Source: Syngnathus acus
Lineage: Eukaryota > Chordata > Actinopteri > Syngnathiformes > Syngnathidae
Assembly: GCF_901709675.1 (NCBI RefSeq)
Contig: NC_051098.1
Location: forward strand, 3,980,000 to 4,043,999
Direction: 5' to 3'
Length of the DNA: 64,000 nucleotides
The position numbers and the translations under genes were made by a program. The notes under the pieces were generated by a model. The model made no database searches. It had not been told where the DNA came from and saw only the letters and a program-made list of their open reading frames with translations. Positions 1-10,304 of the stretch are shown here, in pieces; the first letter of the stretch is position 1; each line of letters starts with the position of its first letter.

Positions 1-200
1 TACAGTGGGGGCCTCGGTGTGGCTGAACGTCTTCCCACACACGTAGGTCGAGCCAAATTGTCCACTCCTTTTTAACATTCGGCACTCAGTGTCCACCTTT
101 CTTTTCTTCGGGCCACTCATTTTAATGGAATGATTCCAGGGGAAGGTTTGTGGGTGGCATTAGCGTAAAACACAAGTCACCACAACACCTAGTTTTAACA
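1..200 (-). mobile_element. hAT transposon fragment with start of a GTF2IRD2-like ORF
   Basis: Read on the minus strand from an ATG at 120, the sequence encodes MSGPKKRKVDTECRM followed by CGKTFSHTE. This is the usual N-terminus of fish GTF2IRD2/ZBED-like proteins, which are hAT transposases. The window edge cuts it. The same stretch (a CCACAAACCTTCCCCTGGAA flank, the ATG, the KVDT codons) occurs on + inside the hAT element at 43993-45098, so the two are related copies. It is a fragment and has no complete gene here. Confidence 0.6.
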
Positions 201-271
201 TGTAAGGCTCTCAAATTAGCTCACTATGACAAAAAAATTCAGTCAAAACTATTGTATTAAAGCATACATAT

Positions 272-965
272 CAGGGCCGGTTCTAGGAATGCACATAAGA
301 GGGGGCAGTCAGAAATGTGAAGGGGGCATGTTCTTTTTTTTTTTTTTTTTTTTACACATTTTTAACACTGTTAGTGTTTTCTTCACGGCAGTTGTTAGCT
401 GTGTGTCCAGATCTCAACCTGGAGAAGTGGATTGCACTCTGTCAGGCCTCTACACTAAGACCTGTCCAGGTTGGGTGTCCCACCTGAAGATTAAAGCTTC
501 TGCTGGTATTGCTCTTAGGGTCACTGAGGCACGCAAACCCCCTGACCACAATAAGGTGGCAATCTCTCAGGGGGGGGAACATATAATATGAATGTTATAT
601 TAACTATTATTTGAGTTGTCGTTAATCATTAGTTATATCACGGGTCATTACGACGAGTTTGGTGGAGTTTTTACTGATTCTTCCAACTCCTACCGCGCTG
701 ACTGTAACTTGACACTCACTGGCTGCGTCTTGCCTCATTTGCATACTCACAGTGATTGGATGTTTACGGAGGGGCGCGGAGTCCTGACAGCAGGCTGTGT
801 GAGGACACACACTGCACCGACATGAGAGAAGAGAGGGGGCTGATTAACGTGTGTTTCTATCAGCGGATTTTTCACTTCTAAAAGTTTGATTCGAGGGGGC
901 AGGACATCTGTTTGAGGGGGCGTTGCCCCCTCTTGCCCCTGCGTAGAGCCTGATAGATAGTACTG
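272..965. mobile_element. hAT-like non-autonomous element, copy 1
   Basis: The ends are CAGGGCCGGTTCTAGG and ...GCCTGATAGATAGTACTG. It is flanked by a perfect 8-bp duplication, ATACATAT (264-271 and 966-973). It aligns along its whole length with 37228-37898; the right end carries a small rearrangement and copy 1 keeps a short stretch (about 706-720) absent from copy 2. It interrupts a tRNA-like repeat unit: the sequence on either side (AAGCATACATAT, ACG) is continuous in the unit at 1205-1225. No transposase ORF is present. Confidence 0.85.
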
Positions 966-1000
966 ATACATATACGTACACGTACGATTACCTCAATGAG

Positions 1001-2487
1001 GGGAAAACATGAAGTTGAAAGAACACACTGGACATCGCCCGTGGTTTGAACCCAGGGAGGGTTTGAGAAGAGACGAATTCTGCAGAAGAATTGTAACTTG
1101 ACGAAGTAACTACTGAGCTACACCAGTGCGAATGCGTAGTGTGGAAAATGGGTTTTTATTCGTCAAATTCTTTGTTGCATGCCATTTTGCTCCCCCAAAC
1201 TACTGTATTAAAGCATACATATACGTTTACCTCAATGAGGGGAAAACATGACATTAAAAAAAAAAAACACACTGGACATCGCCCGTGGTTTGAACCCGGG
1301 GTGGGTTTGAGAAGAAGACGAATTCTGCAGTAGAATTGTGACTTGACGAAGTAACCACTGAGCTAAACCAGTGCAACTGACAACTGAGGAAATTTGGCTT
1401 TTATTCGTCTGATTCTTGGTTGCATTCCATTTAGCTTCCCAAATAAAATAAAGAAACGTCAACAATGGGACTACAGATTAATGTACTCGGCGACGACGAG
1501 ATTTGACGACTCATACACACAACGGAGGGCTGGCTCTTATAGCCAACACTAGAGGTCGCCACCCATACATATGTTTACCTTAATGAGGGGAAAACATGAA
1601 GTTAAAAGAACACACTGGACATCGCCCGGTGTTTGAACCCAGGGAGGGTTTGAGAAGAGACGGATACTGCAGTGGAATTGTAATTTGACGAGGCAACCAC
1701 TGAGCTGAGTGTATAGTGGGTTTTTATTCAAGTTTGATTCTTTGTTGCGAGCCATTTCGCTCCCCCCCCCCCCCCAAAGATTAATACACCAGTGCAAATG
1801 CATAAAGAGGAAATTGGGTATTATCAAAGTTTAATTCTTTGTTGCATGCTGAAAATTAAGTTAAAAAACACACTGGACATCACCCGTGGTTCGAACCCGG
1901 GTAGGGTTTGAGAAGAGACGAATTCTGCAGTAGAATTGTAACTTGATGAAGTAACCACTGAGCTACACCAGTGCGAAAGAGTCAAGTGGAAATGGGTTAT
2001 TATTCAAGTTTAGTCCTTTGTTGCATGAAAAAATAAAGTTAAAAAACACACTAGACATCGCTCGTAGTTCGAGCCCAGATAGGGTTTGAGAAGAGACGAA
2101 TCCTGCAGCAGAATTGTTTAGCATTTAGCTCCCCAAATAAAATGAATACACCAGTGCAAATGCATAAAGAGGAAGTTGGGTATTATTAAAGTTTAATTCT
2201 TTGTTGCATGCTGAAAATAAAGTTAAAAAACACACTGGACATCACCCGCGGTTCGAGCCCAGGTAGGGTTTGAGAAGAAACGAATTCTGTTGTAGAATTG
2301 CAACTTGATGAAGTAACCACTGAGCTACACCAGTGCAAAAGAATCAAGTGGAAATGGGTTATTATTCAAGTTTAGTTTTTTGTTGCATGCTGAAAAAATA
2401 AAGTTAAAAAACACACAAGACATCGCTCGTAGTTTGATCCCAGATAGGGTTTGCGAAGAGACGAATCCTGCAGCAGAATTGTAATTT
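1001..2487 (-). repeat. Tandem array of tRNA-like SINE units
   Basis: About seven units of 180-345 bp read on the minus strand. Each has an A-box-like TAGCTCAGTGG, a B-box-like GGTTCGAACC and a flanking CACTGG...CCAGTG pair that could close an acceptor-like stem. The middle holds a hairpin, AATTCTACTGCAGAATT. B-box cores lie near 1031, 1273, 1618, 1873, 2052, 2238 and 2420. Three adjacent spacings are 179-186 bp; longer ones contain inserts, including a 100-bp segment at 1459-1560. Pol III promoter boxes are a known SINE trait. That these units are transcribed is not shown. Confidence 0.7.
1131..2487. repeat. Left arm of a 1.36-kb inverted repeat
   Basis: This segment is the reverse complement of 8938-10304 over nearly its full length, including the unit order and the non-tRNA segment at 1459-1560 (paired with about 9880-9977). 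Identity is high by eye, with few small indels. The arms enclose 6.45 kb that holds LINE-A and ubash3b exons 1 and 4. Similarity stops at 1131 on the outside and 2487 on the inside. Confidence 0.85.
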
Positions 2488-2499
2488 GACTATACAATT

Positions 2500-2580
2500 T
2501 ATTCAGGTTTGGCGGGCCGGATTAAACGGCCCCGTGGGCCGGATGTGGCCAGCGGGCCGTAGTTTGCCCATGTCTGGTCT
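2500..2580. mobile_element. hAT terminal fragment (GGCCGG type)
   Basis: The sequence GCGGGCCGTAGTTTGCCCAT resembles the right ends of hAT elements at 15665-16663 and 43993-45098. Only one end is seen, so this is a fragment. It lies 30 bp upstream of ubash3b exon 1. Confidence 0.45.
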
Positions 2581-2613
2581 AGAAGCTTGGGGTTAGGAGG
2601 GACGCGCTGGACC

Positions 2614-2741
2614 ATGGCAGCCAGAGAGGAGCTCTAAAGTAAAGTCCTACCTCGGAGACTCCGGCAGAACCGATCGGGCTCCGTGAAATGCGGCTCCAAC
2701 CTGGATGTGCTGTTGTCTATGGGCTTCCCGAGACCACGGGC
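2614..2741 (+). pseudogene. ubash3b: ubash3b exon 1 (UBA start) with in-frame stop
   Basis: The ATG at 2614 opens MAAREEL, then TAA at 2635-2637, then SKVLPRR and LDVLLSMGFPRPRA before a GTAAGT donor at 2742. This matches the start of vertebrate UBASH3B (MAAREELYSKV... LDVLLSMGFPRARA), where the stop position is tyrosine. The exon ends in phase 2 (CGG GC|), which joins exactly to exon 2 at 11827 (T|TA AAA). The downstream coding sequence is well kept, so the stop is either a single-base mutation or a sequencing error. The encoded part is the first helix of the ubiquitin-associated (UBA) domain. LINE sequence begins about 45 bp into the intron. Confidence 0.85.
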
Positions 2742-2784
2742 GTAAGTGTCCGGTGTGGCTGCGCGTTGCATGCATGTCACAATT

Positions 2785-3003
2785 GTGGAAACGTGCAAGG
2801 AACATCTCTACAGACCCTTCTCACCCAGGTTGCAGTCTGTTTGAACCACTCCCCTCCGGACGGCGTTATAGAGCTCGGTACGCCAAAACCAGCAGACACA
2901 GAGACAGCTTCTTCCCCCAGGCTGTTGCTCTGATGAACTCACACCACTCATAGAGTCTCAGAGTCATTACTGTGCAATAACATCCTGCTCTTCACACCTT
3001 TTT
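2785..3003 (+). mobile_element. Older LINE-A copy, 3' ORF piece
   Basis: The + strand encodes the LINE-A C-terminus ([19 protein letters not shown] to MNSHHS stop) followed by the start of its 3' UTR, ending CTTCACACCTTTT. The next part of that UTR resumes at 6188 on the same strand. The older copy was therefore split by the full-length minus-strand LINE-A at 3004-6187. It is 5' truncated. Confidence 0.85.
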
Positions 3004-6000
3004 CAAGATTCAAGATTCAAGAGTTTTTATTCGCCATGTTTGAGCGTGCCAAACAAGGAATTTGACTTCGGTAAAACACACCCTCTGTTCAACATATAGG
3101 TGACTAACAACACTCAGGACATGTGAATAATGGCAAAAACAGTGTAGACAAATTCAAAAGGTGTGAAGAGCAGGATGTTATTGCACAGTAATGCCTCTGA
3201 GACTCTATGAGTGGTGTGAGTTCATCAGAGCAACAGCCTGGGGGAAGAAGCTGTCTCGGTGTCTGCTGGTTTTGGCGTACCGAGCTCTATAACGCCGTCC
3301 GGAGGGGAGTAGTTCAAACAGACTGCAACCTGGGTGAGAAGGGTCTGTAGAGATGTTCCTTGCACGTTTCCTGGTCCTGGACAGGTACAAGTCTTGGATA
3401 GATGGGAGGTTGATTCCAATGATCTTTTCTGCAGTCCTGATTGTCCGTTGCAGTCTGTGCTTGTCTTGTTTGGAGGCTGATCCAAACCAGACAGTGATGG
3501 AGGTGCAGAGGACAGACTGGATGATGGCAGTGTAGAAGGTCTTCAGAAGCTCTCGCGGCAGGTTGAACTTCTTGAGCTGTCTCAGGAAGTACAGCCTCTG
3601 CTGGGCCTTCTTCCGGACAGAGTCTATGTGGCCGGTCCATTTCAGGTCCCGAGAGATTGTGGTTCCCAGGAACTTGAAGGTGTCTGTGGAGAGAATAGTA
3701 TTACTGCGGATAGTGAGGGGTAAAAGTGGTGAAGGGTCTCGCCTGAAATCCACTGTCATCTCCACGGTCTTGAGCGGGTTCAGCTCCAGATGGTTTTGGT
3801 TGCACCAGTGGACCAGCCGCTCCACCTCCTGTCTGTACGCAGTCTCATCACCGTCCTGGATCAGTCCGATGAGAGTGGTGTCGTCTGCATACTTCAGGAG
3901 CTTCACAGGAGAGTCATCTGAGGAGAAATCATTGGTGTAGAGAGAGAAGAGCAGTGGGGAGAGGACGCATCCCTGAGGGGCTCCAGTATTGGTGGTCCGG
4001 GTGTCAGATGTGATGCCCCCCAGCCTCACACGCTGTCTCCTGTTGGTCAGGAAGCTGGTGATCCACTGACAGGTGGGGGCAGGCACCGCAAGCTGGATGA
4101 GCTTCTGTTGGAGGATGTCAGGAGCGATGGTGTTGAACGCCGAGCTGAAGTCCACGAACAGGATCCTGGCGTACGTTCTTGGGGTGTCCAGGTGGTGCAG
4201 GATGTAGTGCAGTCCCATGTTGACCGCATCATCCACTGACCTGTTTGCCCGGTAGGCAAACTGGAGGGGGTCAAGCAGGGGGCCCGTGACCTCCTTCAGT
4301 TGGTTCAGCACTAACCTCTCGAAAGATTTCATGACCACAGATGTCAGTGCGACGGGTCTATAGTCATTCAAACCTGTGATGGCGGGCTTCTTGGCCACTG
4401 GAACGATGGTGGAGCTCTTGAAGCACGAGGGCACCTCACACAGCTCCAGAGAACGGTTGAAGATCCGTGCAAAGGTGGGCGCCAGCTGCTCAGCGCAGAC
4501 TTTCAAGCAGGAAGGTGACACGCCGTCTGGGCCCGGTGCCTTCCTGGTCTTTTGTCTCCGGAACATCTGGCGCACTTCCTCCTCGCGGACCTGGAGTGCG
4601 GGCGCGGCCTCTGCAAGAGAGAGAGTGGGTGACAACGATGATAGAGGTGTGGACAGAGCAGTTGTGGGGAGAGGTGAGTATGTAGATTGTGCTGCAGGAA
4701 GTCCCGTTGTGTGGGAGGACCGATCAAACCTGCAGTAGAACTTATTCAGCTGGTTAGCAAGCCTTGGGCTCTCCACAGGACGGGGGGTTCGTTTCTTGTA
4801 GCCCGTGATGCCCAGCAGACCTTTCCACACTGTTGAGGGATCAGGATTGGCAGAGAGGTGTCTCTTCAGGTTCTCCCCGTAACACCTCCTGGCTTTCCTG
4901 ACCTCTCGGTTCAGTGTGTTTCTGGTCTGCCTGAACAGGTCGCGGTCGCCGCTCCTGTAGGCCTCCTCCTTGACTTTGCGCAGCCTCCTGAGGTTCGGTG
5001 TAAACCAAGGTTTGTCGTTGTTGTACGTGCAGAAGGTCTTAGTCTGCACACACAGATCCTCACAAAAACTGATGTATGATGTGACAGTGTCAGTGAGTTC
5101 ATGCAAGTCTGAAGTTGCAGCTTCGAAAGCTCCCCAATCGGTGCAGTCAAAGCAGGCTTGGAGGTCCTGCCTTGACTCCACTGTCCACTTCCTCACAGTC
5201 CTCACCACAGGCTTAGAAGTTTTTAGTTTCTGCCTGTAGGCCGGGATCAGATGAACTAGACAGTGGTCCGAGAGTCCTAAAGCTGCACGAGCCGCAGAGT
5301 GGTATGCATCCTTGATCACGGTGTAGCAGTGGTCCAGAGTCTGTGCCCCTCGGGTGGGACACGTTACGTGCTGTCGGTATCTGGGGAGTTCGTGTGCGAG
5401 GTTCGCCCTGTTAAGATCACCCAGAACAATGATTAGTGAGTTTGGTAGAAGTTTCTCCATGTCTGTTACCTGGTCAGCCAGCATCTGCGTGGCTTCACTC
5501 GCACGTGCGTGTGGTGGGATGTAAACAGCCGCCATGACGATCGAGGAGAACTCCCGTGGTGAATAGAACGGCCGGCAGTTTATGAAAAGTGTTTCTAGGA
5601 GAGGGCTGCAAAACTCTTTCAACACCGTGACATCAGTACACCAACGTTCATTAATGTAGAAACAGAGACCACCTCCCTTTGATTTTCCGGAGAGCTCCGC
5701 GCTGCGATCTGCTCGCGTTAGCCTGAAGCCCGCTAGCTCCACGGCGTGGTGGGGCGTTCGTTCGCTGAGCCACGTTTCCACAAAGCACAGCGCGGCGGAT
5801 CTGCTGAAGTCCGTATTCCTTGAAGTGAGGAGCAGCAGTTCGTCCATCTTGTTCGCCAGGGAGCGGACATTCGCCAGATGAATTGACGGTAGGGCAGAAC
5901 GGAATCCTCTCTGCCTCAGCCTTACGAGTGCTCCGGCTCGTTTTCCGCGCCGCCGTCGTCGTGCTAGCTTGTACAGCACCGCCGCTCCGGCTAGAATCTC

Positions 6001-6187
6001 CGACAAAAAGTCTGAATCGAAGAGAACAGGAGAGAAAATACCAGAAGAAGACTGTCCGATGTTTAACAGCGCTTCTCTAGTAAAAGTGATCCGGGATGGA
6101 CAGCAGAGGACACAGAAAACACACAAAATAAGACAAATAAACAGAGAGCGACTCACCGTGGCTGCCATCCGCGGCGCCATCATATGA
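3004..6187 (-). mobile_element. LINE-A, full-length non-LTR retrotransposon
   Basis: A single ORF (3205-6183) is followed by a 200-bp 3' UTR that ends in short repeats reading TTGAATCTTGAATCTTGAA on the minus strand. The element sits inside an older copy of the same family, in opposite orientation. Short repeat tails are usual in CR1/L2/Rex1-group LINEs of fish. A clean target duplication was not identified. Confidence 0.85.
3205..6183 (-). CDS. LINE-A ORF2: AP endonuclease + reverse transcriptase
   Basis: An uninterrupted 992-aa protein. In order: a hydrophobic N-terminal stretch (residues about 10-30), a basic region ([10 protein letters not shown]), and an apurinic-type endonuclease from about residue 98 ([24 protein letters not shown] near 253, LSDH near 304). 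The reverse transcriptase follows, with [11 protein letters not shown] near 676, [12 protein letters not shown] and [11 protein letters not shown] near 768. The C-terminus ends in the conserved LLPSGRRYR region. It nicks DNA and copies its RNA at the nick (target-primed reverse transcription). Motifs and tail place it in the CR1/L2/Rex1 group of the Jockey superfamily; the exact clade needs a tree. The intact frame suggests a young, possibly active copy. The first ATG is used; two more follow within the first five codons. Confidence 0.9.
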   Translation of the reverse strand: MMAPRMAATVSRSLFICLILCVFCVLCCPSRITFTREALLNIGQSSSGIFSPVLFDSDFLSEILAGAAVLYKLARRRRRGKRAGALVRLRQRGFRSALPSIHLANVRSLANKMDELLLLTSRNTDFSRSAALCFVETWLSERTPHHAVELAGFRLTRADRSAELSGKSKGGGLCFYINERWCTDVTVLKEFCSPLLETLFINCRPFYSPREFSSIVMAAVYIPPHARASEATQMLADQVTDMEKLLPNSLIIVLGDLNRANLAHELPRYRQHVTCPTRGAQTLDHCYTVIKDAYHSAARAALGLSDHCLVHLIPAYRQKLKTSKPVVRTVRKWTVESRQDLQACFDCTDWGAFEAATSDLHELTDTVTSYISFCEDLCVQTKTFCTYNNDKPWFTPNLRRLRKVKEEAYRSGDRDLFRQTRNTLNREVRKARRCYGENLKRHLSANPDPSTVWKGLLGITGYKKRTPRPVESPRLANQLNKFYCRFDRSSHTTGLPAAQSTYSPLPTTALSTPLSSLSPTLSLAEAAPALQVREEEVRQMFRRQKTRKAPGPDGVSPSCLKVCAEQLAPTFARIFNRSLELCEVPSCFKSSTIVPVAKKPAITGLNDYRPVALTSVVMKSFERLVLNQLKEVTGPLLDPLQFAYRANRSVDDAVNMGLHYILHHLDTPRTYARILFVDFSSAFNTIAPDILQQKLIQLAVPAPTCQWITSFLTNRRQRVRLGGITSDTRTTNTGAPQGCVLSPLLFSLYTNDFSSDDSPVKLLKYADDTTLIGLIQDGDETAYRQEVERLVHWCNQNHLELNPLKTVEMTVDFRRDPSPLLPLTIRSNTILSTDTFKFLGTTISRDLKWTGHIDSVRKKAQQRLYFLRQLKKFNLPRELLKTFYTAIIQSVLCTSITVWFGSASKQDKHRLQRTIRTAEKIIGINLPSIQDLYLSRTRKRARNISTDPSHPGCSLFELLPSGRRYRARYAKTSRHRDSFFPQAVALMNSHHS

Positions 6188-6338
6188 CGTCCTTGTCTAC
6201 ACTGTTTTTGCCATTATTCACATGTCCTGAGTGTTGTTAGTCACCTAAATGTTGAACAGAGGGTGTGTTTTACCGAAGTCAAATTCCTTGTTTGGCACGC
6301 TCAAACATGGCGAATAAAAACTCTTGAATCTTGAATTG
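6188..6338 (+). mobile_element. Older LINE-A copy, 3' UTR
   Basis: This + strand stretch is the reverse complement of 3010-3155. It completes the UTR that begins at 2960-3003 and ends AACTCTTGAATCTTGAATTG. With 2785-3003 it makes one older 3' fragment interrupted by the newer insertion. Confidence 0.85.
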
Positions 6339-6585
6339 TCTCTGCACGGGTGGCTGACTAAACGGCAAAGTTGGAGTACTATCAGTTTCACAGGCTGTTT
6401 GACGTTAAAAAATTGAAAATTTGCTCGCGGTTTCGAATTATGTGTGACATACCTTCTGTATTGTCATTTTAAAGTTTTTAAAAAAAAATTGTCATCACAA
6501 ATAACCACAAAGATAAGAATACTCCATTTTAATTCGCAAAGTAATTCATATTCAATATTATTGCGGATATAGCTTGTAATGAATA

Positions 6586-7368
6586 CTATCAAACCTCGGT
6601 TTTTGACCACAATGCGTTCCAGAAAGCGGTTCGAGAAGCGAATCGTTCGAATTCCAAATCTATTTGTCCCATTACAAATAATGGAAGAAAATTTAATCCG
6701 TTCTATACTAAAGACTAACAAAAAAACAAAAAACGCCTTTTTTAAGCATTTTTTTCGTTTGAGCATTTTTGTCCGATCGCGCAACTGCGGCGCACCGCCG
6801 AACGCGCAACCGTAATAATAATAATAATTCATTAAATTTGTATAGCGCTTTTCAAAAACCCAAAGACGCCCAAAGACCGTAGCGTGTCGCCCACCGCGCA
6901 ACTGCACCGCGCAACTGCACCGCGCCGGTCGCATTATTGTGACAGAGCCGTCGCTGAAATTTAGAAAATATTTTAAAAGTCCTGATGTACTTTCAGAAAT
7001 TTAAGTGGACCTAAGTGCGCAGGGAGCTTAATTTGATCCGATCGCGCAACCGCAGCGCGCCGGGCGCTCACTGGCGCATTGCTTTAAGAACGTCTTTGTG
7101 TTTTAGGATGGCCTTACTGCTCCCACTTGCTTTCTTTGGAGGCATAGTTAGGGGTTATTACAATCCGCAAAGTAACGAAAATACAATAACGAACGGAGTG
7201 AGTCGGCATCCGGGCCGCGCGGTCGGGTTTTCTCGGGTCCTCCCGGCTCATCTCGCGAGGTTCGACCTCCGAATTTTGTTCGACAACCGAAGCAAAAAAA
7301 TCTCGAATTTTTTGTTCGAATTATGATTTTTTCGAGAACCGGGACGTTCGAAAACCGAGGTTTGACTG
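6586..7368. mobile_element. MITE with CAAACCTCGGTTTT ends
   Basis: The terminal inverted repeats read TCAAACCTCGGTTTTTGA at the left and TCGAAAACCGAGGTTTGA at the right, each flanked by TA, as in Tc1/mariner-type elements. It holds an inner dispersed repeat (about 6815-6890, TAATAATAATAATAATTC then TTGTATAGCGCTTTTCAAAA). The open frames in it are not coding. Confidence 0.6.
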
Positions 7369-7371
7369 TAT

Positions 7372-8037
7372 ATAATTTTGTTAGGTTGCTACCAATGAGT
7401 GTATTTTCAGCTGCTAACTTCCATGTCAAACAGTACCCAATGGAGCTATTCGTGGCCGAATAGAAACGAGACTGGGAGTCAGTGGTGTGAAACAATGACC
7501 GTGAGTCTGCAAACAACAGCGATGAAATGAATGGCCTTTCAGCAATTGTCTATTGTCTAATAATCACTCAGGCCATTGACTGTAAAATGATTTCTATTGA
7601 TTTACATTATTATGTTATGATAATATGTTGGAAACAAAGGGGGAAAGTCGATTTTCCCCCCCAAAATAAAAGCAAATGTTTCATTTGGATTCATCACAGA
7701 GGTACATCTGCTTACATGCAGACTACAGAAATATGATGTTTACTGTTGAGATTCGAGAGGATGGGATTAAAAATTTGGACAATTATTAGTCAAACTGAGA
7801 CTAATCATGATAAATCAATGATCAAAAATGGCAATCGATTCATTTGATAATTGATTTGTTGTCAATTAACTGAATAATCATTGGAGCTCTATTAAGCATT
7901 TCAATTTTTTAGTTTGTTGTTTGTTTGCATTGAAAGAGGGAGCAAAGCAATTGCATTGCAGTGTGTCACTTCTGCTCCATCAGTAAAAATGTGTACAATA
8001 AAATCCATCGTTGAGTACTGTGGAGTTGGTCATGAAT
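7372..8037. other. No gene recognised
   Basis: AT-rich sequence. I see no exon with splice signals, no clear repeat ends and no RNA gene. Confidence 0.5.
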
Positions 8038-8345
8038 TACCGTTTTTTTCCATGTATAATGCGCAAAATTTAACTAATTTATTGTCCTAAAATCTGGGGT
8101 GCGCATTATACATGGGTACAATTTATTTTATTTTATTTGTTTTTTTTTTTGTTTTTTTTTTTTTTTGAAGAAAATCATGGTACAACAATGTTTGAAGAAA
8201 ATCTTGTCACGGATGGTTCTTTACAACGTCACTTTCCTCTCTTCATTTTAACCTAACTGATCGCGGTGGTGCCTTTCCGGGCAGTCGGAGAAATCAACGC
8301 CAACAAAAAAAATACATCCAGCCTAGTTAAGAAATCACCAGAAAG
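8038..8345 (+). mobile_element. Left part of TACCGTTTTTTTCC MITE
   Basis: It starts TACCGTTTTTTTCCATGTAT and ends CATCCAGCCTAGTTAAG, matching first the left end and then the inner region (about 13675-13768) of the full element at 13075-13987. The middle is deleted and the right end is absent. Confidence 0.65.
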
Positions 8346-8573
8346 ATCACCATGACAATTGCGAAGCGAAGCGAGCTGCATGAAACCCGGCAAAGAGCGA
8401 GCCGCGGGTTGGCCACCTGATGTTGCTCACAGTAGTCCTCAGTTTGCTCAGGGAGCTTGTGTGTATGCCCAGATACATGAAAAATTAGAGGGAACATTGG
8501 TCATGGTTCATCACATGGTTACCATGTAGCGAGCAAGCTGGTATAGCATCCACTTAATCCTTCAGGTTCATAC

Positions 8574-8772
8574 CGGCTTTCCTGGCTGCCTCTGAGCCAA
8601 AGTCGGCCGCAAACTGCTTGAGTGCATCAGCCACGTGCTCCTCTACGAAAAGACCAATGAAGTTGGAGGATGTGTACAGTTCGAGGGGCACTGGGGTGGG
8701 AAATCGACCCCGCCACTGCCGTACGCTAGCTTGGAGGGCCTCACATAGAGCCTCGACCTTGTGGTCTGCACA
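8574..8772 (-). CDS. ubash3b: ubash3b exon 4 (2H phosphoesterase domain, part 1), inverted
   Basis: The minus strand has an acceptor TTTTTCATCAG before 8772 and encodes CADHKVEALCEALQ, then LELYTSSNFIGLFVEEHV and FAADFGSEAARKA. A GT donor follows at 8573-8572. This is the first half of the UBASH3B 2H-phosphoesterase-like region (LELYTSSNFIGLFVKED in mammals). The exon starts in phase 0 and ends in phase 1 (G|), which joins exactly to exon 5 at 17456 (AA ATC CAT GTG) to give GAA = Glu. Yet exon 5 is on the opposite strand 8.7 kb away. The coding sequence itself shows no damage. Confidence 0.88.
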
Positions 8773-8819
8773 CTGATGAAAAAGCAAACACAAAGAAATA
8801 CTACGATTGATGACATTTA

Positions 8820-8870
8820 TCGTATTTTCCGGACTATAAGTCGCTCCGGAGTACAAGTCGCACCAAATAC
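8820..8870 (+). mobile_element. Fragment of ACTATAAGTCGC MITE
   Basis: CGTATTTTCCGGACTATAAG with a following GTCGCTCCGGAGTACAAGTC matches one arm of the palindromic MITE at 30175-30346. Related single arms lie at 14349-14440 and 33300-33333. Only one end is present. Confidence 0.5.
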
Positions 8871-8937
8871 CTAAATTTGAATAATAACCCATTTTCATTT
8901 GCTGCATTTCCATTGGTGTAGCTCAGTGGTTACTTCA

Positions 8938-10304
8938 TCAAATTACAATTCTGCTGCAGGATTCGTCTCTTCGCAAACCCTATCTGGGATCGAACTACGA
9001 GCGATGTCTTGTGTGTTTTTTAACTTTATTTTTTCAGCATGCAACAAAAAACTAAACTTGAATAATAACCCATTTCCACTTGATTCTTTTGCACTGGTGT
9101 AGCTCAGTGGTTACTTCATCAAGTTGCAATTCTACAACAGAATTCGTCTCTTCTCAAACCCTACTTGGGCTCGAACCGCGGGTGATGTCCAGTGTGTTTT
9201 TTAACTTTATTTTCAGCATGCAACAAAGAATTCAACTTTAATAATACCCAACGTCCTCTTTATGCATTTGCACTGGTGTATTCATTTTATTTGGGGAGCT
9301 AAATGCTAAACAATTCTGCTGCAGGATTCGTCTCTTCTCAAACCCTATCTGGGCTCGAACTACGAGCGATGTCTAGTGTTTTTTAACTTTATTTTTTCAT
9401 GCAAATAAGAACTAAACTTGAATAATAACCCATTTCCACTTCACTCATTCGCACTGGTGTAGCTCAGTGGTTACTTCATCAAGTTACAATTCTACTACAG
9501 AATTCGTCTCTTCTCAAACCCTACCTGCGCTCGAACCACGGGTGATGTCCAGTGTGTTTTTTAACTTAATTTTCAGCATGCAACAAAGAATTAAACTTTA
9601 ATAATACCCAATTTCCTCTTTATGCATTCGCACTGGTGTATTAATTTGTTTGGGGGGTGGGGGGGTGGTGAGCTAAATGGCTTGCAACAAAGAATCAGAC
9701 TTGAATAAAAACCCACTATACACTCAGCTCAGTGGTTGCCTCGTCAAATTACAATTCCACTGCAGAATCCGTCTCTTCTCAAACCCTCCCTGGGTTCAAA
9801 CCACGGGCGATGTCCAGTGTGTTCTTTTAACTTCATGTTTTCCCCTCATTAAGGTAAACATATGTATGGGTGGCGACCTCTAGTGTTGGCTATAAGAGCG
9901 GGCCCTCCGTTGTGTGTATGAGTCGTCAAATCTCGTCGTCGCCGAGTACATGAATCTGCAGTCCCATTGTTGACGTTTCTTTATTTTATTTGGGAAGCTA
10001 AATGGAATGCAACCAAGAATCAGACGAATAAAAGCCAATTTTCCTGAGTTGTCAGTCGCACTGGTTTAGCTCAGTGGTTACTTCGACAAGTCACAATTCT
10101 TCTGTAGAATTCGTCTCTTCTCAAACCCACCTCGGGTTCAAACCACGGGCGATGTCCAGTGTGATTTTTTTTCCTAACGTCATGTTTTCCGCTCATTGAG
10201 GTAAACGTATATGTATGCTTTAATACAGTAGTTTGGGGGAGCAAAATGGCATGCAACAAAGAATCTGACGAATAAAAACCCAATTTCCACACTACGCATT
10301 TGCA
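8938..10304. repeat. Right arm of inverted repeat; tRNA-like units on + strand
   Basis: Reverse complement of 1131-2487. It holds six tRNA-like units in + orientation (B-box cores near 8987, 9166, 9352, 9532, 9792 and 10135), each with GGTGTAGCTCAGTGG and CCAGTGTG. It lies between ubash3b exons 2 and 4, where exon 3 would be expected. Confidence 0.85.

Noticed and set aside
1020-2490. True tRNA genes in the tRNA-like units
   Set aside because: The anticodon arm is replaced by a longer hairpin region, D and T stems do not pair properly, and the units are tandem repeats with shared flanks.
1131-10304. Flipping only the loop between the inverted-repeat arms as the cause of the ubash3b disorder
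   Set aside because: Exon 2 (11774-11827, minus) lies outside the loop and exon 1 (plus) lies inside it; flipping only the loop would leave exon 2 inverted and misplace exon 1.
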